Part shown: piece after piece, positions 6,882 through 18,259 of the stretch | Layout of the letters: the number at the start of each line of letters is the position of its first letter | Position numbering within the stretch: position 1 is the first letter of the stretch | Translations under genes and position numbers: made by a program | Notes under the pieces: generated by a model | The model's input: the letters and a program-made list of their open reading frames with translations, nothing else | Database searches by the model: none | What the model was told of the DNA's origin: nothing | From: JAGRCP01 sp942490705 | Lineage (GTDB): Bacteria > Chloroflexota > Anaerolineae > Caldilineales > Caldilineaceae | Direction: 5' to 3' | Length of the DNA stretch: 64,000 bases | NCBI GenBank assembly: GCA_942490705.1 | Contig: CALNXY010000005.1 | Location: 124,001 to 188,000, forward strand

Positions 6882-9703
6882 TATGACTCCTTTGCAAGAT
6901 CGGCCAGCGCATCATCCGTCGCCTGGTGAAGCGGGCGGCACGACTGGTCAACGATGCGAATTCGCAGCAAATCATCAAAGCCGCCGGCTTCCGCTTGCGC
7001 AACGCAATCGGCAAATGCCGTGCGCGCGGCTTCCAATTCGAGCAGGCGGCCGGCAGCATCCCCCTGCTGACGCAAGACATCGGCACGCTGAAAGTGCGCC
7101 AGGCCGAGTGACTGATAGCCTTGCGCGGTCAAGCGATAGTTTGCGCCGTCTGTGAAATAGGTCAGCGCCTGCGCTAAATGATCTTCCGCACGGGCAAAGG
7201 CCGCCAAGGCCGGCTCAAACTCGCCGCGGATGTAACGGCTTTCGCCTTCCAGCCGGTACGCCGTGCCGAGGCTGAGCAGCGCCAAGTGCTCAATCTGTGC
7301 GTTATCCTGCGCCCGGGCCAACGCCAGCGCTTCTTCGTAATTTTCGATCGCCGCAGCCAAATTCGAAGGCTCGGCCAAACGCTCGGCTGGCTCGACTCGT
7401 TGCGCGCGCAGAAAATGGGCGCTACCCAAGCCGTTGTAGGCGCGGGCATAATCCGGGTTGAGCGCAATCGCTTCCTGAAACGCAGCTTCGGCGGCCACAT
7501 CGTTTTCAAGAAAGAGCTCTTCGCGTCCGATAAAGAAATAGAGCAATTCCCGCCCCTCCTCCGGCGCCCAGTCGGCCAATGCGGCTTCCGCACGACGAAA
7601 GGTCGTGAGCGCATCCTCGTTCCGGCCGAGAACTTCCTGCGTGAGTCCTACGGTCAGCCAGAAAAGCGCTTCCGTGCGCGTGCGCAGCCGTTCCGTCACC
7701 ACCACATTCGTAATCGGATCATCGGCGTCAAAGGGCAGCGGTACGGATACCGGACTGCCCAGGCGATGGGGGCCGACAATGGCGGCCGTCTCGTCGTTGA
7801 CCTTTGGCGCCAGATAAAACTCGAGATCCAGCCCCGAACTCTCGTCGCCATCGACGAGATAGCCATAGATGACCATGTGGGCGCCGATGCGTTCGGCCAA
7901 CTTGCGGGCATTCTCTTCACGTGCGGCAGGCGTATTGCCGCGGATGGCGCGCAAGGCTGTATTCTGAGCCGTGTCGGTACGCGTGTCGTGCCAGATTTCC
8001 ACGGAATCGGCCAGCGGCACGTCCGGCGTCTCGGCATAGACCGCATTGAGCTGGTCATAAAGCCAGGTGCTGAGCGTGCGGCTATCGTCCGTTTCGCGTA
8101 CCCGACCGTCGGCGTCCGACTCGCCGAACTGGGTAACGGCAATATTGAACTGCCCCTGCATCTGACCGGGATTCCAGAGCGGCTCCACAAGTGGGTAGAC
8201 GAGCAGGGCAAGCAGCACAACCAGCGCACCGGCAATCACGAAAATCGGTACAGTCACGTTGCGGTTGCCGACGTTCACCTGCACGTTACGACTGCCCACA
8301 ATGACGTTGCGGGCATTGCCGCCGATGATCAAGCGCGCGTCACTGGTTTGACCCCGGTCGCGACCAAAGAGACGCGCCAGCCAACTGCGTTTGGTTGGGG
8401 CAGAATCGGCCGCAGACGCCTCCGTATCGGCCTCAGCTGCCTCATCATCGGCAGACGAAGCAGGACCAGCGCTGATCACATTACCTTGTCCGACAGCAAC
8501 ATTCTGGGCATCACCGCCGATCACCGTCGCAGCGCCGCCGATGGCGCCGATGTTGATGGTGTTGCCCGGTTTGCCGGCGTTTTTTTCCGCTTCATCGCCT
8601 TCTTCGTTGGCGATAAAGATCGCACCGTCGGGCGCGCGCAGGTGCAAGACGGGCGTCGCCCACTCCAGGGAGTTTGGCTCAGCCAGGCTCATGGCCTTAC
8701 GTGCCTCGGCCAGCGCCCCATCCACTGGGTAGAGATTGGCGAGCGCAGCGTAGAAGCTGGCGCTAAATTCGACGGCGGCATCGTCGGTGATGGGGTACTG
8801 CATGGCGACGACCGCGGGCAGCCCGCGCAGGACCAGCGTCGCGGCCATGCTGGAAAAAACGCTGCCCTCATGGCCGCGTGCGCCTTCGCACGCGTTGAGG
8901 ACGGCAAGACGCAGCGTGCGCTGGTCCGCCAACAGATCAGCCAATTGCCCGACGCTCATGCGCAGGGCCTCACCACCATCATCGGCCAGGATGACGGCCG
9001 GTTCGCCATTATCGCCATTTAATTCAGCATGGCCTACGAAATGCAGCACATGCCAAGGCCCCGCCTGCATGGCGGCTTGTAGCGCACGCCAGGTCGGCGG
9101 CGCGAGCCAGGTTAATTCAAGCTGCCCCTGTTCGACCAGCGGTGCAATCGCAGCTTCGACGCGCCTTTGTTCTTCTGCAATGTCCAAGGGTTCGACGCCA
9201 TCAGGGCTGGCGGCCACGCCTAGGACGCGCAGGGGCGACGTCACCGCCAGGGGGCGATCCGGCGCCGCGACTTCAGCGTAGCGGACCACGGGCGTGTAGC
9301 GCGAGAGGGCTATAAACGCACCCCGGCGTTGATCGAAGAGAAATTCCCACGGCAGCGTGGCTAGTTCCGGTGCGTTGACGCGTAGTTTGATGCGCAGCCC
9401 TTGACCGGCCTCACGCGTGACGCTGCGGGCGACGTCGTACATGCTGCGCAGTTCACCGGACAGGAGCGCGTCGAACAGCTGTGCGCCCACGCGCTGAGCC
9501 AGCACGACAGCGCCGGCCGTGGGGTCATCGAACATGGCTGCATCAAGCTCTGCCAGCTCACGTTCGAACTGGTCCACGTCATCCGGCAGCACCAGAAACC
9601 CACGCGCTTGGCCACCCGGCGAATTTATGATGGCGACAGGGTAGCCGTCCGCTTGGACCGGTCCAATCTCGATATCGAAGTTGCGATAGATCAGTTGCGC
9701 CAT
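6881..9703 (-). CDS. CHAT (caspase-like) domain, transmembrane, TPR protein
   Basis: About 940 residues from the ATG at 9703; a TTG at 9715 is the alternative. Residues 80-365 form a CHAT domain: LPWEFLF, the histidine motif HFVGH (H221/H225) and the cysteine motif LNACEGA (C272), so the catalytic dyad is intact. A linker with repeated (N/R)NVxVG-type units (about 380-480) precedes one membrane helix (about 484-509). The C-terminal 400 residues include a region with IAVTQFGES and then TPR repeats (AFQEAIALNPDYARAYNGLG and others). One helix implies that the protease-like and TPR halves lie on opposite sides of the membrane. It is co-translated with the duplicated-domain lipoprotein. CHAT proteins act as caspase-like proteases in signalling and some defence modules; the substrate here is unknown. 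Confidence 0.85.
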   Translation of the reverse strand: MAQLIYRNFDIEIGPVQADGYPVAIINSPGGQARGFLVLPDDVDQFERELAELDAAMFDDPTAGAVVLAQRVGAQLFDALLSGELRSMYDVARSVTREAGQGLRIKLRVNAPELATLPWEFLFDQRRGAFIALSRYTPVVRYAEVAAPDRPLAVTSPLRVLGVAASPDGVEPLDIAEEQRRVEAAIAPLVEQGQLELTWLAPPTWRALQAAMQAGPWHVLHFVGHAELNGDNGEPAVILADDGGEALRMSVGQLADLLADQRTLRLAVLNACEGARGHEGSVFSSMAATLVLRGLPAVVAMQYPITDDAAVEFSASFYAALANLYPVDGALAEARKAMSLAEPNSLEWATPVLHLRAPDGAIFIANEEGDEAEKNAGKPGNTINIGAIGGAATVIGGDAQNVAVGQGNVISAGPASSADDEAAEADTEASAADSAPTKRSWLARLFGRDRGQTSDARLIIGGNARNVIVGSRNVQVNVGNRNVTVPIFVIAGALVVLLALLVYPLVEPLWNPGQMQGQFNIAVTQFGESDADGRVRETDDSRTLSTWLYDQLNAVYAETPDVPLADSVEIWHDTRTDTAQNTALRAIRGNTPAAREENARKLAERIGAHMVIYGYLVDGDESSGLDLEFYLAPKVNDETAAIVGPHRLGSPVSVPLPFDADDPITNVVVTERLRTRTEALFWLTVGLTQEVLGRNEDALTTFRRAEAALADWAPEEGRELLYFFIGREELFLENDVAAEAAFQEAIALNPDYARAYNGLGSAHFLRAQRVEPAERLAEPSNLAAAIENYEEALALARAQDNAQIEHLALLSLGTAYRLEGESRYIRGEFEPALAAFARAEDHLAQALTYFTDGANYRLTAQGYQSLGLAHFQRADVLRQQGDAAGRLLELEAARTAFADCVAQAEAGGFDDLLRIRIVDQSCRPLHQATDDALADLAKES

Positions 9704-9836
9704 AGGATTCGGCAAACGGAATTAGAAAAGACGCGCGGCGCTACTCGAGGAAACATCGGCCGCGCGGCGTACGCACGGCCAAGCGTCCCGTGCCGTGACG
9801 CTGGTGCACTGATTATTATGGGTGTAGTGGGCTATG

Positions 9837-10838
9837 TCAAGCAGACAAAATTTCACGCACGGCGGGCAGCACGCGCTCGCCCAGCAATTCTACGCCTCTC
9901 TGGGGCGAGAGACCGTGGGGCGTGCCATACTCGACTCGGGCTGTACCGGCGTCAAAGAGCGCGGCACTTTGTTCAATCAGATCGGCTGGCGCGCCGGCGA
10001 AGGCAAAACGAGCCAGCAACTCGTCAGAGATCAGCCGACCGGCGGCATCAAAGTCATAGCGCGCGGCAGCCGTGCGCAGGCGCGCCAGCAGTTCCGGCTC
10101 CACATCGACAGTCGGGTCGAGCGTTGCAACGATGGGCAAATAGAGGGCTACTTCGCGCCGAGCCAGGGCACGAGCCGCCGCGGCATCCTCGTCGACCACG
10201 GTCACGGCGCCGATAACGATGCCGACTTCGCGTTGCGGAGTTGTGCGACTGATCAGCGCGTCGTCGATCAGATTACGAAAATAGGGAACGACCTCAGGGT
10301 TGGCGCTGCCGCCGATCTTCAACTCATCGACATAATCGATGCAGGCACGGAGGGTCTGCGCGCCCCATGTGCCGAGCAAGCCGGGCACCTGTGCACGGTG
10401 GATGGTCCAACGAAAGGCGTCGCCGCCGGCGACGGGAAAGATGTCGCTCTCAAAGGGATCGGTCGATTGGGCGAGGAGGTGGCGTACGCAGGCGAAGGCA
10501 TCGCGTAGGGCCGTGACTGGACGGGCCGGTTCGATGCCCACAAAGTCGAGCCAGCCGCCCCGGGCCATGCCCAGATAGGCGCGCCCGTCCGAAGCCTCGT
10601 CGATGAGCGCGATATTGGCTGCGATATTGACCGGATGACAGGTGAAGGGGTTGACCGCGGCCGCGCCGATACGCACGTGACGGGTTGCGCGGGCAATCTC
10701 CAGCAGCGGCAGCCACGCCGGCTGGTAGAGCATGTCGTTGTAGACCGTCACGGCGTCAAAGCCATAGGCTTCAGCCTGGGCTGCCAACGGACCGTAGGCG
10801 GCGAGGGGTTTGTCAGTTTGGAAGGCGATAGAAAGCAT
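9837..10838 (-). CDS. Luciferase-like (LLM class, probably F420-dependent) oxidoreductase
   Basis: 333 residues from the ATG at 10838; the longer reading frame upstream is low-complexity spacer. It has the TIM-barrel pattern of bacterial luciferase-like/F420 oxidoreductases: an early FDAVTVYNDML, then RIGAAAVNPFTCHPVNIA, a GRAYLGMARGG loop, a central LGTWGAQTL and a C-terminal VEYGTPHG. It is a paralogue-type neighbour of the enzyme at 49071-50054. The reaction is probably hydride transfer between F420H2 and an organic substrate in the cytoplasm; the substrate cannot be told. F420 biosynthesis genes are not in this window. Confidence 0.8.
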   Translation of the reverse strand: MLSIAFQTDKPLAAYGPLAAQAEAYGFDAVTVYNDMLYQPAWLPLLEIARATRHVRIGAAAVNPFTCHPVNIAANIALIDEASDGRAYLGMARGGWLDFVGIEPARPVTALRDAFACVRHLLAQSTDPFESDIFPVAGGDAFRWTIHRAQVPGLLGTWGAQTLRACIDYVDELKIGGSANPEVVPYFRNLIDDALISRTTPQREVGIVIGAVTVVDEDAAAARALARREVALYLPIVATLDPTVDVEPELLARLRTAAARYDFDAAGRLISDELLARFAFAGAPADLIEQSAALFDAGTARVEYGTPHGLSPQRGVELLGERVLPAVREILSA

Positions 10839-11092
10839 AGTGATTGGGGATTGTGATTGCGGATGGTTGATTGGTTGAGGAATTGTCGATGGTCGATGGG
10901 TGATTGTCAATTATTGAGACGACTGCTGTTCAATATGCATAAGGATCGAAATCAGATCATGATGTCATAAATGGAAACGTCCTTCTAATACTTTGCCGAT
11001 GAAAATCATATAGAAATGAGGTAAGATAATGACCAAACATCCCATTTCAGCGCGCAAGCCGAAATCTATATAGTAGAGGAGCAACAGCCTAT
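10839..11092. other. Divergent spacer between the LLM gene and clpB
   Basis: The left part (10845-10917) is built from words GATTG, GGATGG, GTCGATGG and GATTGTCAATTATTGAG, which recur in the spacer after the other luciferase-like gene (50049-50095). The right part is A/T-rich and leads to clpB. No CIRCE element (TTAGCACTC-N9-GAGTGCTAA) was found. A GATAAT at about 11026 could be a -10 box but has no good -35. Confidence 0.4.
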
Positions 11093-13687
<2,595 letters not shown>

Positions 13688-13772
13688 CGTTAGGCAATCT
13701 GCCTGATCGCTGCTGCAGCAAGCTGTGCCGACCGGGTTTCGGCTACTCCAGGCCACATAAAGATTTGCACGC

Positions 13773-13810
13773 GAAGAGGCGCTGTCCGCACGGACAGCGC
13801 CTCTTCTTTT
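13773..13810 (+). terminator. Intrinsic terminator of clpB
   Basis: Perfect 16-bp stem GAAGAGGCGCTGTCCG / CGGACAGCGCCTCTTC with a two-base CA centre, followed by TTTT. It lies 85 bp after the clpB stop on the same strand. Confidence 0.9.
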
Positions 13811-14057
13811 CCCCAATCCCACCCTCACCGGATGATTTAGCCAACGCGTGGTCATAACATTACACAGTAAGCTGACACCCTCGTGTCTACCCTTGTACGC
13901 CTTACTGAAATTGACAGTAAATGGAACGTCGTTTCAGCGACGCCAGGGAGGGTGCTATTAAAGCCATAGCAAGCTTTGCGTTCACCCTAAAAGATCCGGT
14001 TACCGACTGTTTCTCAGCTAGCCAACGCTTCAATGGCCTCGTGCTGATCCGGCTCTA
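13811..14057. other. Intergenic region, nothing recognised
   Basis: About 250 bp between the clpB terminator and the convergent DIP1984-family gene. No coding frame, repeat or promoter could be supported. Confidence 0.4.
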
Positions 14058-14543
14058 TCAGCTCTCCAACAACTCAACCGTCCAGTTGCGTGCCTGGAGT
14101 TGGGTGTCCAGCTCTCGCTGCTCGCGAGCGAGGGCGTCTGCCCGCTGTCGCCAATCAGGCACGTCGATGGCCGCCTCGATGCGAATCTCGTTGCGACTTT
14201 GGCCGTAGTAATTGCGCTGGCCAATAATTGCCGCAGCAACAATCGTCTCGCGGACCATTTGGAGACGCTTGCGCAAGACATCGCGCTCGGCAATCGCCTC
14301 GGCCACGTTGGGGCCCTTCGGGTCCTCCTCACTGAGCGCCGTCTGGACATTGGTTGCGTTGATGGCCTGAATGAGATAAAGCAAACGCTCAGCCAAGCGC
14401 TCATACTCTGCCGAGAGCGCGTTGGGGTCCTCTTGCGGCTGATCCCCTTCCTGGACACGTGCGTTTGTCGCCAAACGCTGCTTCACATCCTTCATACGCT
14501 TCTGAACATCTGCCCGTTCAATAAGGGCTTCAGCAAGTTTCAT
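14058..14543 (-). CDS. DIP1984-family protein
   Basis: 161 residues from the ATG at 14543, preceded by AAGGGGG; the frame further upstream is non-coding leader. The sequence begins MKLAEALIERADVQKR and continues with the family pattern of a long helical protein: VQEGDQPQEDPNAL, INATNVQTAL and a C-terminal ELDTQLQARNWTVELLE. Members of the DIP1984 (septicolysin-like annotated) family are small coiled-coil proteins without a proven biochemical role. It has its own well-formed promoter with an overlapping palindrome, about 110 bp upstream of the start. Confidence 0.85.
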   Translation of the reverse strand: MKLAEALIERADVQKRMKDVKQRLATNARVQEGDQPQEDPNALSAEYERLAERLLYLIQAINATNVQTALSEEDPKGPNVAEAIAERDVLRKRLQMVRETIVAAAIIGQRNYYGQSRNEIRIEAAIDVPDWRQRADALAREQRELDTQLQARNWTVELLES

Positions 14544-14659
14544 GGTACCCCCCTTCTTCGCTAGGTTGCTTACACTGTAGCGGCGACTGATGCGCCTTTT
14601 GTTGAAACCACCGCCCAGATTGACGCGTCCAAGCGGCGCTGATACACAAAACAATACAC

Positions 14660-14688
14660 AGAATAACGCACAAAATTGTGTATGTCAA
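14660..14688 (-). promoter_or_regulatory. Promoter and putative operator of the DIP1984 gene
   Basis: On the minus strand TTGACA (14688-14683) and TATTCT (14665-14660) are separated by exactly 17 bp. The spacer contains CACAATTTTGTG, whose CACAA/TTGTG arms form a dyad, and related TGTGTATTGTTTTGTGTA words follow just downstream. This looks like a sigma-70 promoter with a repressor site between -35 and -10. Confidence 0.65.
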
Positions 14689-14855
14689 GGGTGAAAATAC
14701 ACTGATTTACTAGCAGTACCCTTTGGCGCCTCCATACGGACGCAGCAGCCCCATGCTGCATAGCAGGACCATACAGACTGGGGTCGATTTTGCGATTAAG
14801 GCTGGAAAGGATTTGGGGGCGGGCAAACATCAATGTCGAGAAGGGTTGCCTATTG

Positions 14856-14960
14856 GCGGTGGAACTGTTGGAAGGAAGTGTCCAGGACGGCGACCCTATC
14901 CTGGTGGATCGAGAAGGCGATTAGCGAACGTTTCAAGCCGTCGAAGTCGTCAAAGCATAA
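14856..14960 (+). pseudogene. Decayed C-terminal remnant of a second clpB
   Basis: Read in one frame this segment gives AVELLEGSVQDGDPILVDREGD, a TAG at 14922-14924, then RTFQAVEVVKA and a TAA at 14958. It aligns without gaps to the last 34 residues of the intact ClpB (AVELLEGSIQDGDHIVIDREGD-R-LTFDTLEIVEA), the amber codon replacing an arginine codon. DNA identity is clear but far from perfect, so it is an old paralogue rather than a recent duplicate. The rest of the gene has been deleted. It keeps its own terminator 26 bp downstream. Confidence 0.8.
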
Positions 14961-14985
14961 AATGTACAGATTTGTTGAAGCAAAA

Positions 14986-15028
14986 AGCATGCCCACAGAA
15001 CTGAGAGTTCTGTGGGCATGCTCTTATT
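14986..15028 (+). terminator. Intrinsic terminator behind the clpB remnant
   Basis: Perfect 17-bp stem AGCATGCCCACAGAACT / AGTTCTGTGGGCATGCT with GAG loop, followed by CTTATT. Its position after the remnant's stop mirrors the terminator after the intact clpB. It may now also end minus-strand transcripts in part. Confidence 0.8.
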
Positions 15029-15074
15029 GGCAGGATGATTCGTTGCGTCTGAGGATCGAATGACCCGTCTGTTG

Positions 15075-16127
15075 CTACGTCTCGTTGGACGTGCCATCAC
15101 CGGTGCTCAATGCCGCAGCCAGCCAACGCGTCCCCTCATAGCCGTCTAACGCAGTTGATTTTATCAACGCCGTCAGCGGTACGCCAACGATACCTCCAAT
15201 CGGCCCCAGCAGAAAGCCCCAAAAGAGGACGGCAAGCAGCGTTATGGTAGGCGATAGATTCAACCCTTTTCCGTAGAAACGGGGAGCGATTACCGTGCTC
15301 AGCATACCGTTGATAAACCAATAACCGAGGATAATGATCAGTGCCATGACAACGCCTCCCTGAAGAAACCCCAGGAAGAGCGGCGGCAGAATAGAAACCC
15401 AGTAGCCAATGTATGGAATATAGCCGAAGACAAAAGCAAGAATACCCCACAACAAGACATGCGGAATGCCAAGCAGCCACAAAAACAGCATGTCAGCCAC
15501 CGCAATTGTGAGGTTCACGACGGTCAGCATGAGCATATATTTTGCTACGGACGATGTCGCCTGACTGGCTCGAATTAGGCCGGGATTATCAGCCGGGATC
15601 ACTGTGTGCAGTCTGGCGGTCAGACTTTCAGATTCAGCGAGCATATAGCCGAAGAGAAGTAGGGCAAATGCGCCAAAGGTCAGAAGTCCGACGAGGTTTC
15701 CTGCGATCGAAGCCAGCGTGCCAAAGATCAGTGAGGCAGCCGATTTAGCAGTCGAGTCAAAGGTCGACGCATCGATTCCGCGCTGCTGAAGCGCCGCGGT
15801 AATTTGACCGCTTTGACTGGCTATCCCATCCTGATAGCCCGATGAATTTTGGGCAACCTGGCCGATTGAGAAACCAATAAGGGCAATTAGCAATACGGAC
15901 AAAAGCAGGGCGCCGCCGATAATGAGCGTGAGGGCCAGCCATCTCTTCATGCCGCGACCGATTAGCCAATTGCGAATCGGAATACAGAGCAAGGTGAGCA
16001 ATCCAGCCATCAGCACCAAATTGACGATAGACGAGGCTGCCCACATCCCCGCGAGAATCACCACGACTGCGGCGACGGCAAGCAGTGGACGCAAAATGGA
16101 CGGCACGGACGCTTGTTCTGATGACAT
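15075..16127 (-). CDS. AI-2E family transporter (PerM-like permease)
   Basis: 350 residues from the ATG at 16127 with AGAGGG upstream; a TTG at 16130 is adjacent. Eight or so membrane helices and the family's conserved C-terminal blocks are visible: FVFGYIPYIGYWVSILPP, INGMLSTVIAPRFYGKGLNLSP, and the final FWGFLLGPIGGIVGVPLTA. A long extracytoplasmic loop lies between the third and fourth helices. Members include the AI-2 exporter TqsA, Na+/H+ antiporters and uncharacterised permeases, so the substrate is open. Confidence 0.88.
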   Translation of the reverse strand: MSSEQASVPSILRPLLAVAAVVVILAGMWAASSIVNLVLMAGLLTLLCIPIRNWLIGRGMKRWLALTLIIGGALLLSVLLIALIGFSIGQVAQNSSGYQDGIASQSGQITAALQQRGIDASTFDSTAKSAASLIFGTLASIAGNLVGLLTFGAFALLLFGYMLAESESLTARLHTVIPADNPGLIRASQATSSVAKYMLMLTVVNLTIAVADMLFLWLLGIPHVLLWGILAFVFGYIPYIGYWVSILPPLFLGFLQGGVVMALIIILGYWFINGMLSTVIAPRFYGKGLNLSPTITLLAVLFWGFLLGPIGGIVGVPLTALIKSTALDGYEGTRWLAAALSTGDGTSNET

Positions 16128-16479
16128 CAAAATACCCTCTCTGGCTATCTATCCGTGGTGAAACCTCCTCAAAAATGAGTACGGTTCCTTGAGAAATGCT
16201 AGCAATGCCTGAACAGCTCTGGACAATGATTCATGCTCCCGAACTTCTTGGCAGGGAAAGGCTGTACACTTATTTTTCTACACTCGCTTGCATGGTCTCA
16301 GGCTGATCGCAGATACGCGGTGTCGAACAATCGTAGGATGACGCCGACCAAGACAAATCCTTGCAGTGTGCTCTTACGCGGACCCCAACGCTGGTGGAGA
16401 ATCTGGCAGAACAGGTGCATTGTCAAACGCGCTAAGTATTTTGTCAACCAGCGGTTTTCCGAAGAGGAAATGGGTAGCG
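16128..16479. other. Intergenic region without a recognisable gene
   Basis: About 350 bp between two minus-strand membrane protein genes. Short plus-strand frames exist but have no ribosome site, family pattern or coding bias. No strong hairpin or promoter was found. Confidence 0.4.
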
Positions 16480-17241
16480 CTACGCAAGGAGCGAGCGCAT
16501 GAGTTCCAGACCGCTATTCCAGATGAAATAGATGCCGATAGCACCCAGGATGGCGGCCACAATGTAGCGCATCGCCCCGGTGATCCAGCCGTTCATTGTC
16601 GTGAGCAGCGCTTGCGCACGTTCCGGACGAAACAGGTAGAGCAAAACCGGGATGGCAACAATAGAGATACCCAAGAGCAGATAGACGGCAAGTGCGCTGA
16701 ATTGAAACGTGAGTTTGGGAGGCATCGCCAGAATGATATTCATCGCCGCAACCGTCAGCACCCATTGCTTTGGGCCCGTGATGGCCAAGAGCAGCCCGAC
16801 TCCCAGCGCCCCCAACATACCGGGCGAGGAATCATCTTCTACTTCGTCTTCTGAAGTTTGCTCCTCGGCTACCGTGACCGCGTTCACCCCGCGAGCATAA
16901 TTAATCGCTTCGATAATCAGCCACACGCCCGCAACGGTCAACATGATGTCAAGCGCCCAATGTCCCTCGGCGACGATCAGCGCATTAATCCGCTCCAGCA
17001 GATTGACCGCAGATTCGGCAGCCCAGGCTGCCGTCATGCGCATGATCTCAAGAACGCTGGCAAAGACTGAAAAGACGCCAAACGCAATGATAATGCGGGC
17101 CAGCGTAATGCCGGCGAGCAGGCCAAGTACTCGCCGCACGCCTCCTTCCGTGCCGAGCAGCACTGCCTCAACACCCAAAACCGAAGGCATAAACGATGCA
17201 ACCAGCCCCAAGAGGGCCAGGACCAACCACGATTCCCACAT
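16480..17241 (-). CDS. GAP-family (LysE-fold) membrane protein
   Basis: 253 residues with six membrane helices in two halves joined by an acidic cytoplasmic loop (EEQTSEDEVEDDSSPG). The N-terminal half has LGLVASFMPSVLGVEAVLLG and the second half has GVGLLLAITGPKQWVLTVAA. This pattern is that of GAP / Sap-type proteins related to LysE exporters, named for mycobacterial glycolipid transport helpers. ATG at 17241 is preceded by AGGTG and lies 7 bp after the upstream DUF389 gene, so the two form an operon. The exported substrate is unknown. Confidence 0.75.
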   Translation of the reverse strand: MWESWLVLALLGLVASFMPSVLGVEAVLLGTEGGVRRVLGLLAGITLARIIIAFGVFSVFASVLEIMRMTAAWAAESAVNLLERINALIVAEGHWALDIMLTVAGVWLIIEAINYARGVNAVTVAEEQTSEDEVEDDSSPGMLGALGVGLLLAITGPKQWVLTVAAMNIILAMPPKLTFQFSALAVYLLLGISIVAIPVLLYLFRPERAQALLTTMNGWITGAMRYIVAAILGAIGIYFIWNSGLELMRSLLA

Positions 17242-17248
17242 ACTTCAC

Positions 17249-18259
17249 CTACTCTCTGACAACCAATCGCTCTTTGATTGACGGCACAATCTGCAGGTCA
17301 AGCGTCAAGGAGTCGCGCCTGGCTGACTGCAGCAGAGCGATCAAATCGTCGGTCTGGGGCATGTCATCTTGCCCTGCAATCGTCAGCTTGACAGAATTGC
17401 CGCCCGCATGAACGTTCACAATTTCGTAACTAGTTCCCGTCAACCATGCTTCACTCGCCTGTCTCGTCTGGAACTGCAAGATCCCGTCTCGTCCCGTCTG
17501 AATGCTCGTTGCTGTCAAGGGAATAATCACCAACAACGTGCCGAGACCAATGAGCCAGAGCACGCGCCGCCGCGCGGGGCCAGTCATTTGATCCATCGAC
17601 GCCTTGCTCAAACCCAACAAGGCAAAGACGCCGCCGCCGGCCAACAAAATGGAAAAGAAGTTCGTCAGAAAGAGAATGAATGCGCCACTGGCCTCGTCAA
17701 ATGCGCCCTGGGAAAGCGTCAGGCCAACGACCGTCAAGGGCGGGACCAACGCGATGGCAATTGCCACGCCCGGCAGCGTGTTGGCGACATCTTTACGGCT
17801 CATGGCAAAGGCCCCAACAGCACCCGACGCCAAGGCGCCATACAGGTCAATCAGGCGAGGCGAAACGCGCGAAACGATCTGAGAATTTGTCGAGACCGAA
17901 ATTACGCCCGAAACATAGACAAAGCCCAGTAGCCACGACAAGAAAATAGCGCCGCCAGCACCGGCAATGACGAGCAAAAGCGCCCTGCCGGCACGATCCA
18001 TACGCCCCATGACGATGGCAGCGGCAATCGCCATGATTGGGGTCATCAGCGGCGCAACAATCATCGCGCCGATCACCGTGGCTGTCGAATCGCCGATCAC
18101 GCCATATGTCGCAATAATCGTAGCAAAAAACATCAAGACGGCGAAACTCTCCATATCGAGACGCCCGTCTTCCCCTTCATAGAAGAGGTTTTCCTCAATG
18201 CGAGGGACATCGTCAGGTTTGATTTGATTATCATCGATGATGGTTCTGATAACGCCCAC
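17249..18259 (-). CDS. DUF389 / TIGR00341-type membrane protein
   Basis: 336 residues from a GTG at 18259 preceded by AGGAG. The conserved DUF389 core is clear: FFATIIATYGVIGDSTATVIGAMIVAPLMTPIMAIAAA, GALASGAVGAFAMSR and GVAIAIALVPPLTVVGL. About six membrane helices are followed by a soluble C-terminal domain of about 90 residues. Function in the family is unknown; transport has been proposed. It is the first gene of a two-gene operon with the GAP-family protein. Confidence 0.88.
   Translation of the reverse strand: MGVIRTIIDDNQIKPDDVPRIEENLFYEGEDGRLDMESFAVLMFFATIIATYGVIGDSTATVIGAMIVAPLMTPIMAIAAAIVMGRMDRAGRALLLVIAGAGGAIFLSWLLGFVYVSGVISVSTNSQIVSRVSPRLIDLYGALASGAVGAFAMSRKDVANTLPGVAIAIALVPPLTVVGLTLSQGAFDEASGAFILFLTNFFSILLAGGGVFALLGLSKASMDQMTGPARRRVLWLIGLGTLLVIIPLTATSIQTGRDGILQFQTRQASEAWLTGTSYEIVNVHAGGNSVKLTIAGQDDMPQTDDLIALLQSARRDSLTLDLQIVPSIKERLVVRE

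Noticed and set aside
7178..9022. 614-residue plus-strand reading frame
   Set aside because: Shadow of the CHAT-TPR gene; His/Gln/Arg-rich composition with no recognisable domain.
10911..11092. CIRCE/HrcA operator before clpB (also checked before dnaK)
   Set aside because: No TTAGCACTC-N9-GAGTGCTAA-like dyad is present in either leader.
14700..14855. Longer clpB homology upstream of the remnant
   Set aside because: A PPYGR-like stretch resembles ClpB AYGARPLKR only loosely and in a shifted frame; not enough to extend the pseudogene.
16233..16502. 89-residue plus-strand frame in the 16.1-16.5 kb gap
   Set aside because: No ribosome site, no family pattern, and it overlaps the end of the GAP-family gene in the opposite strand.
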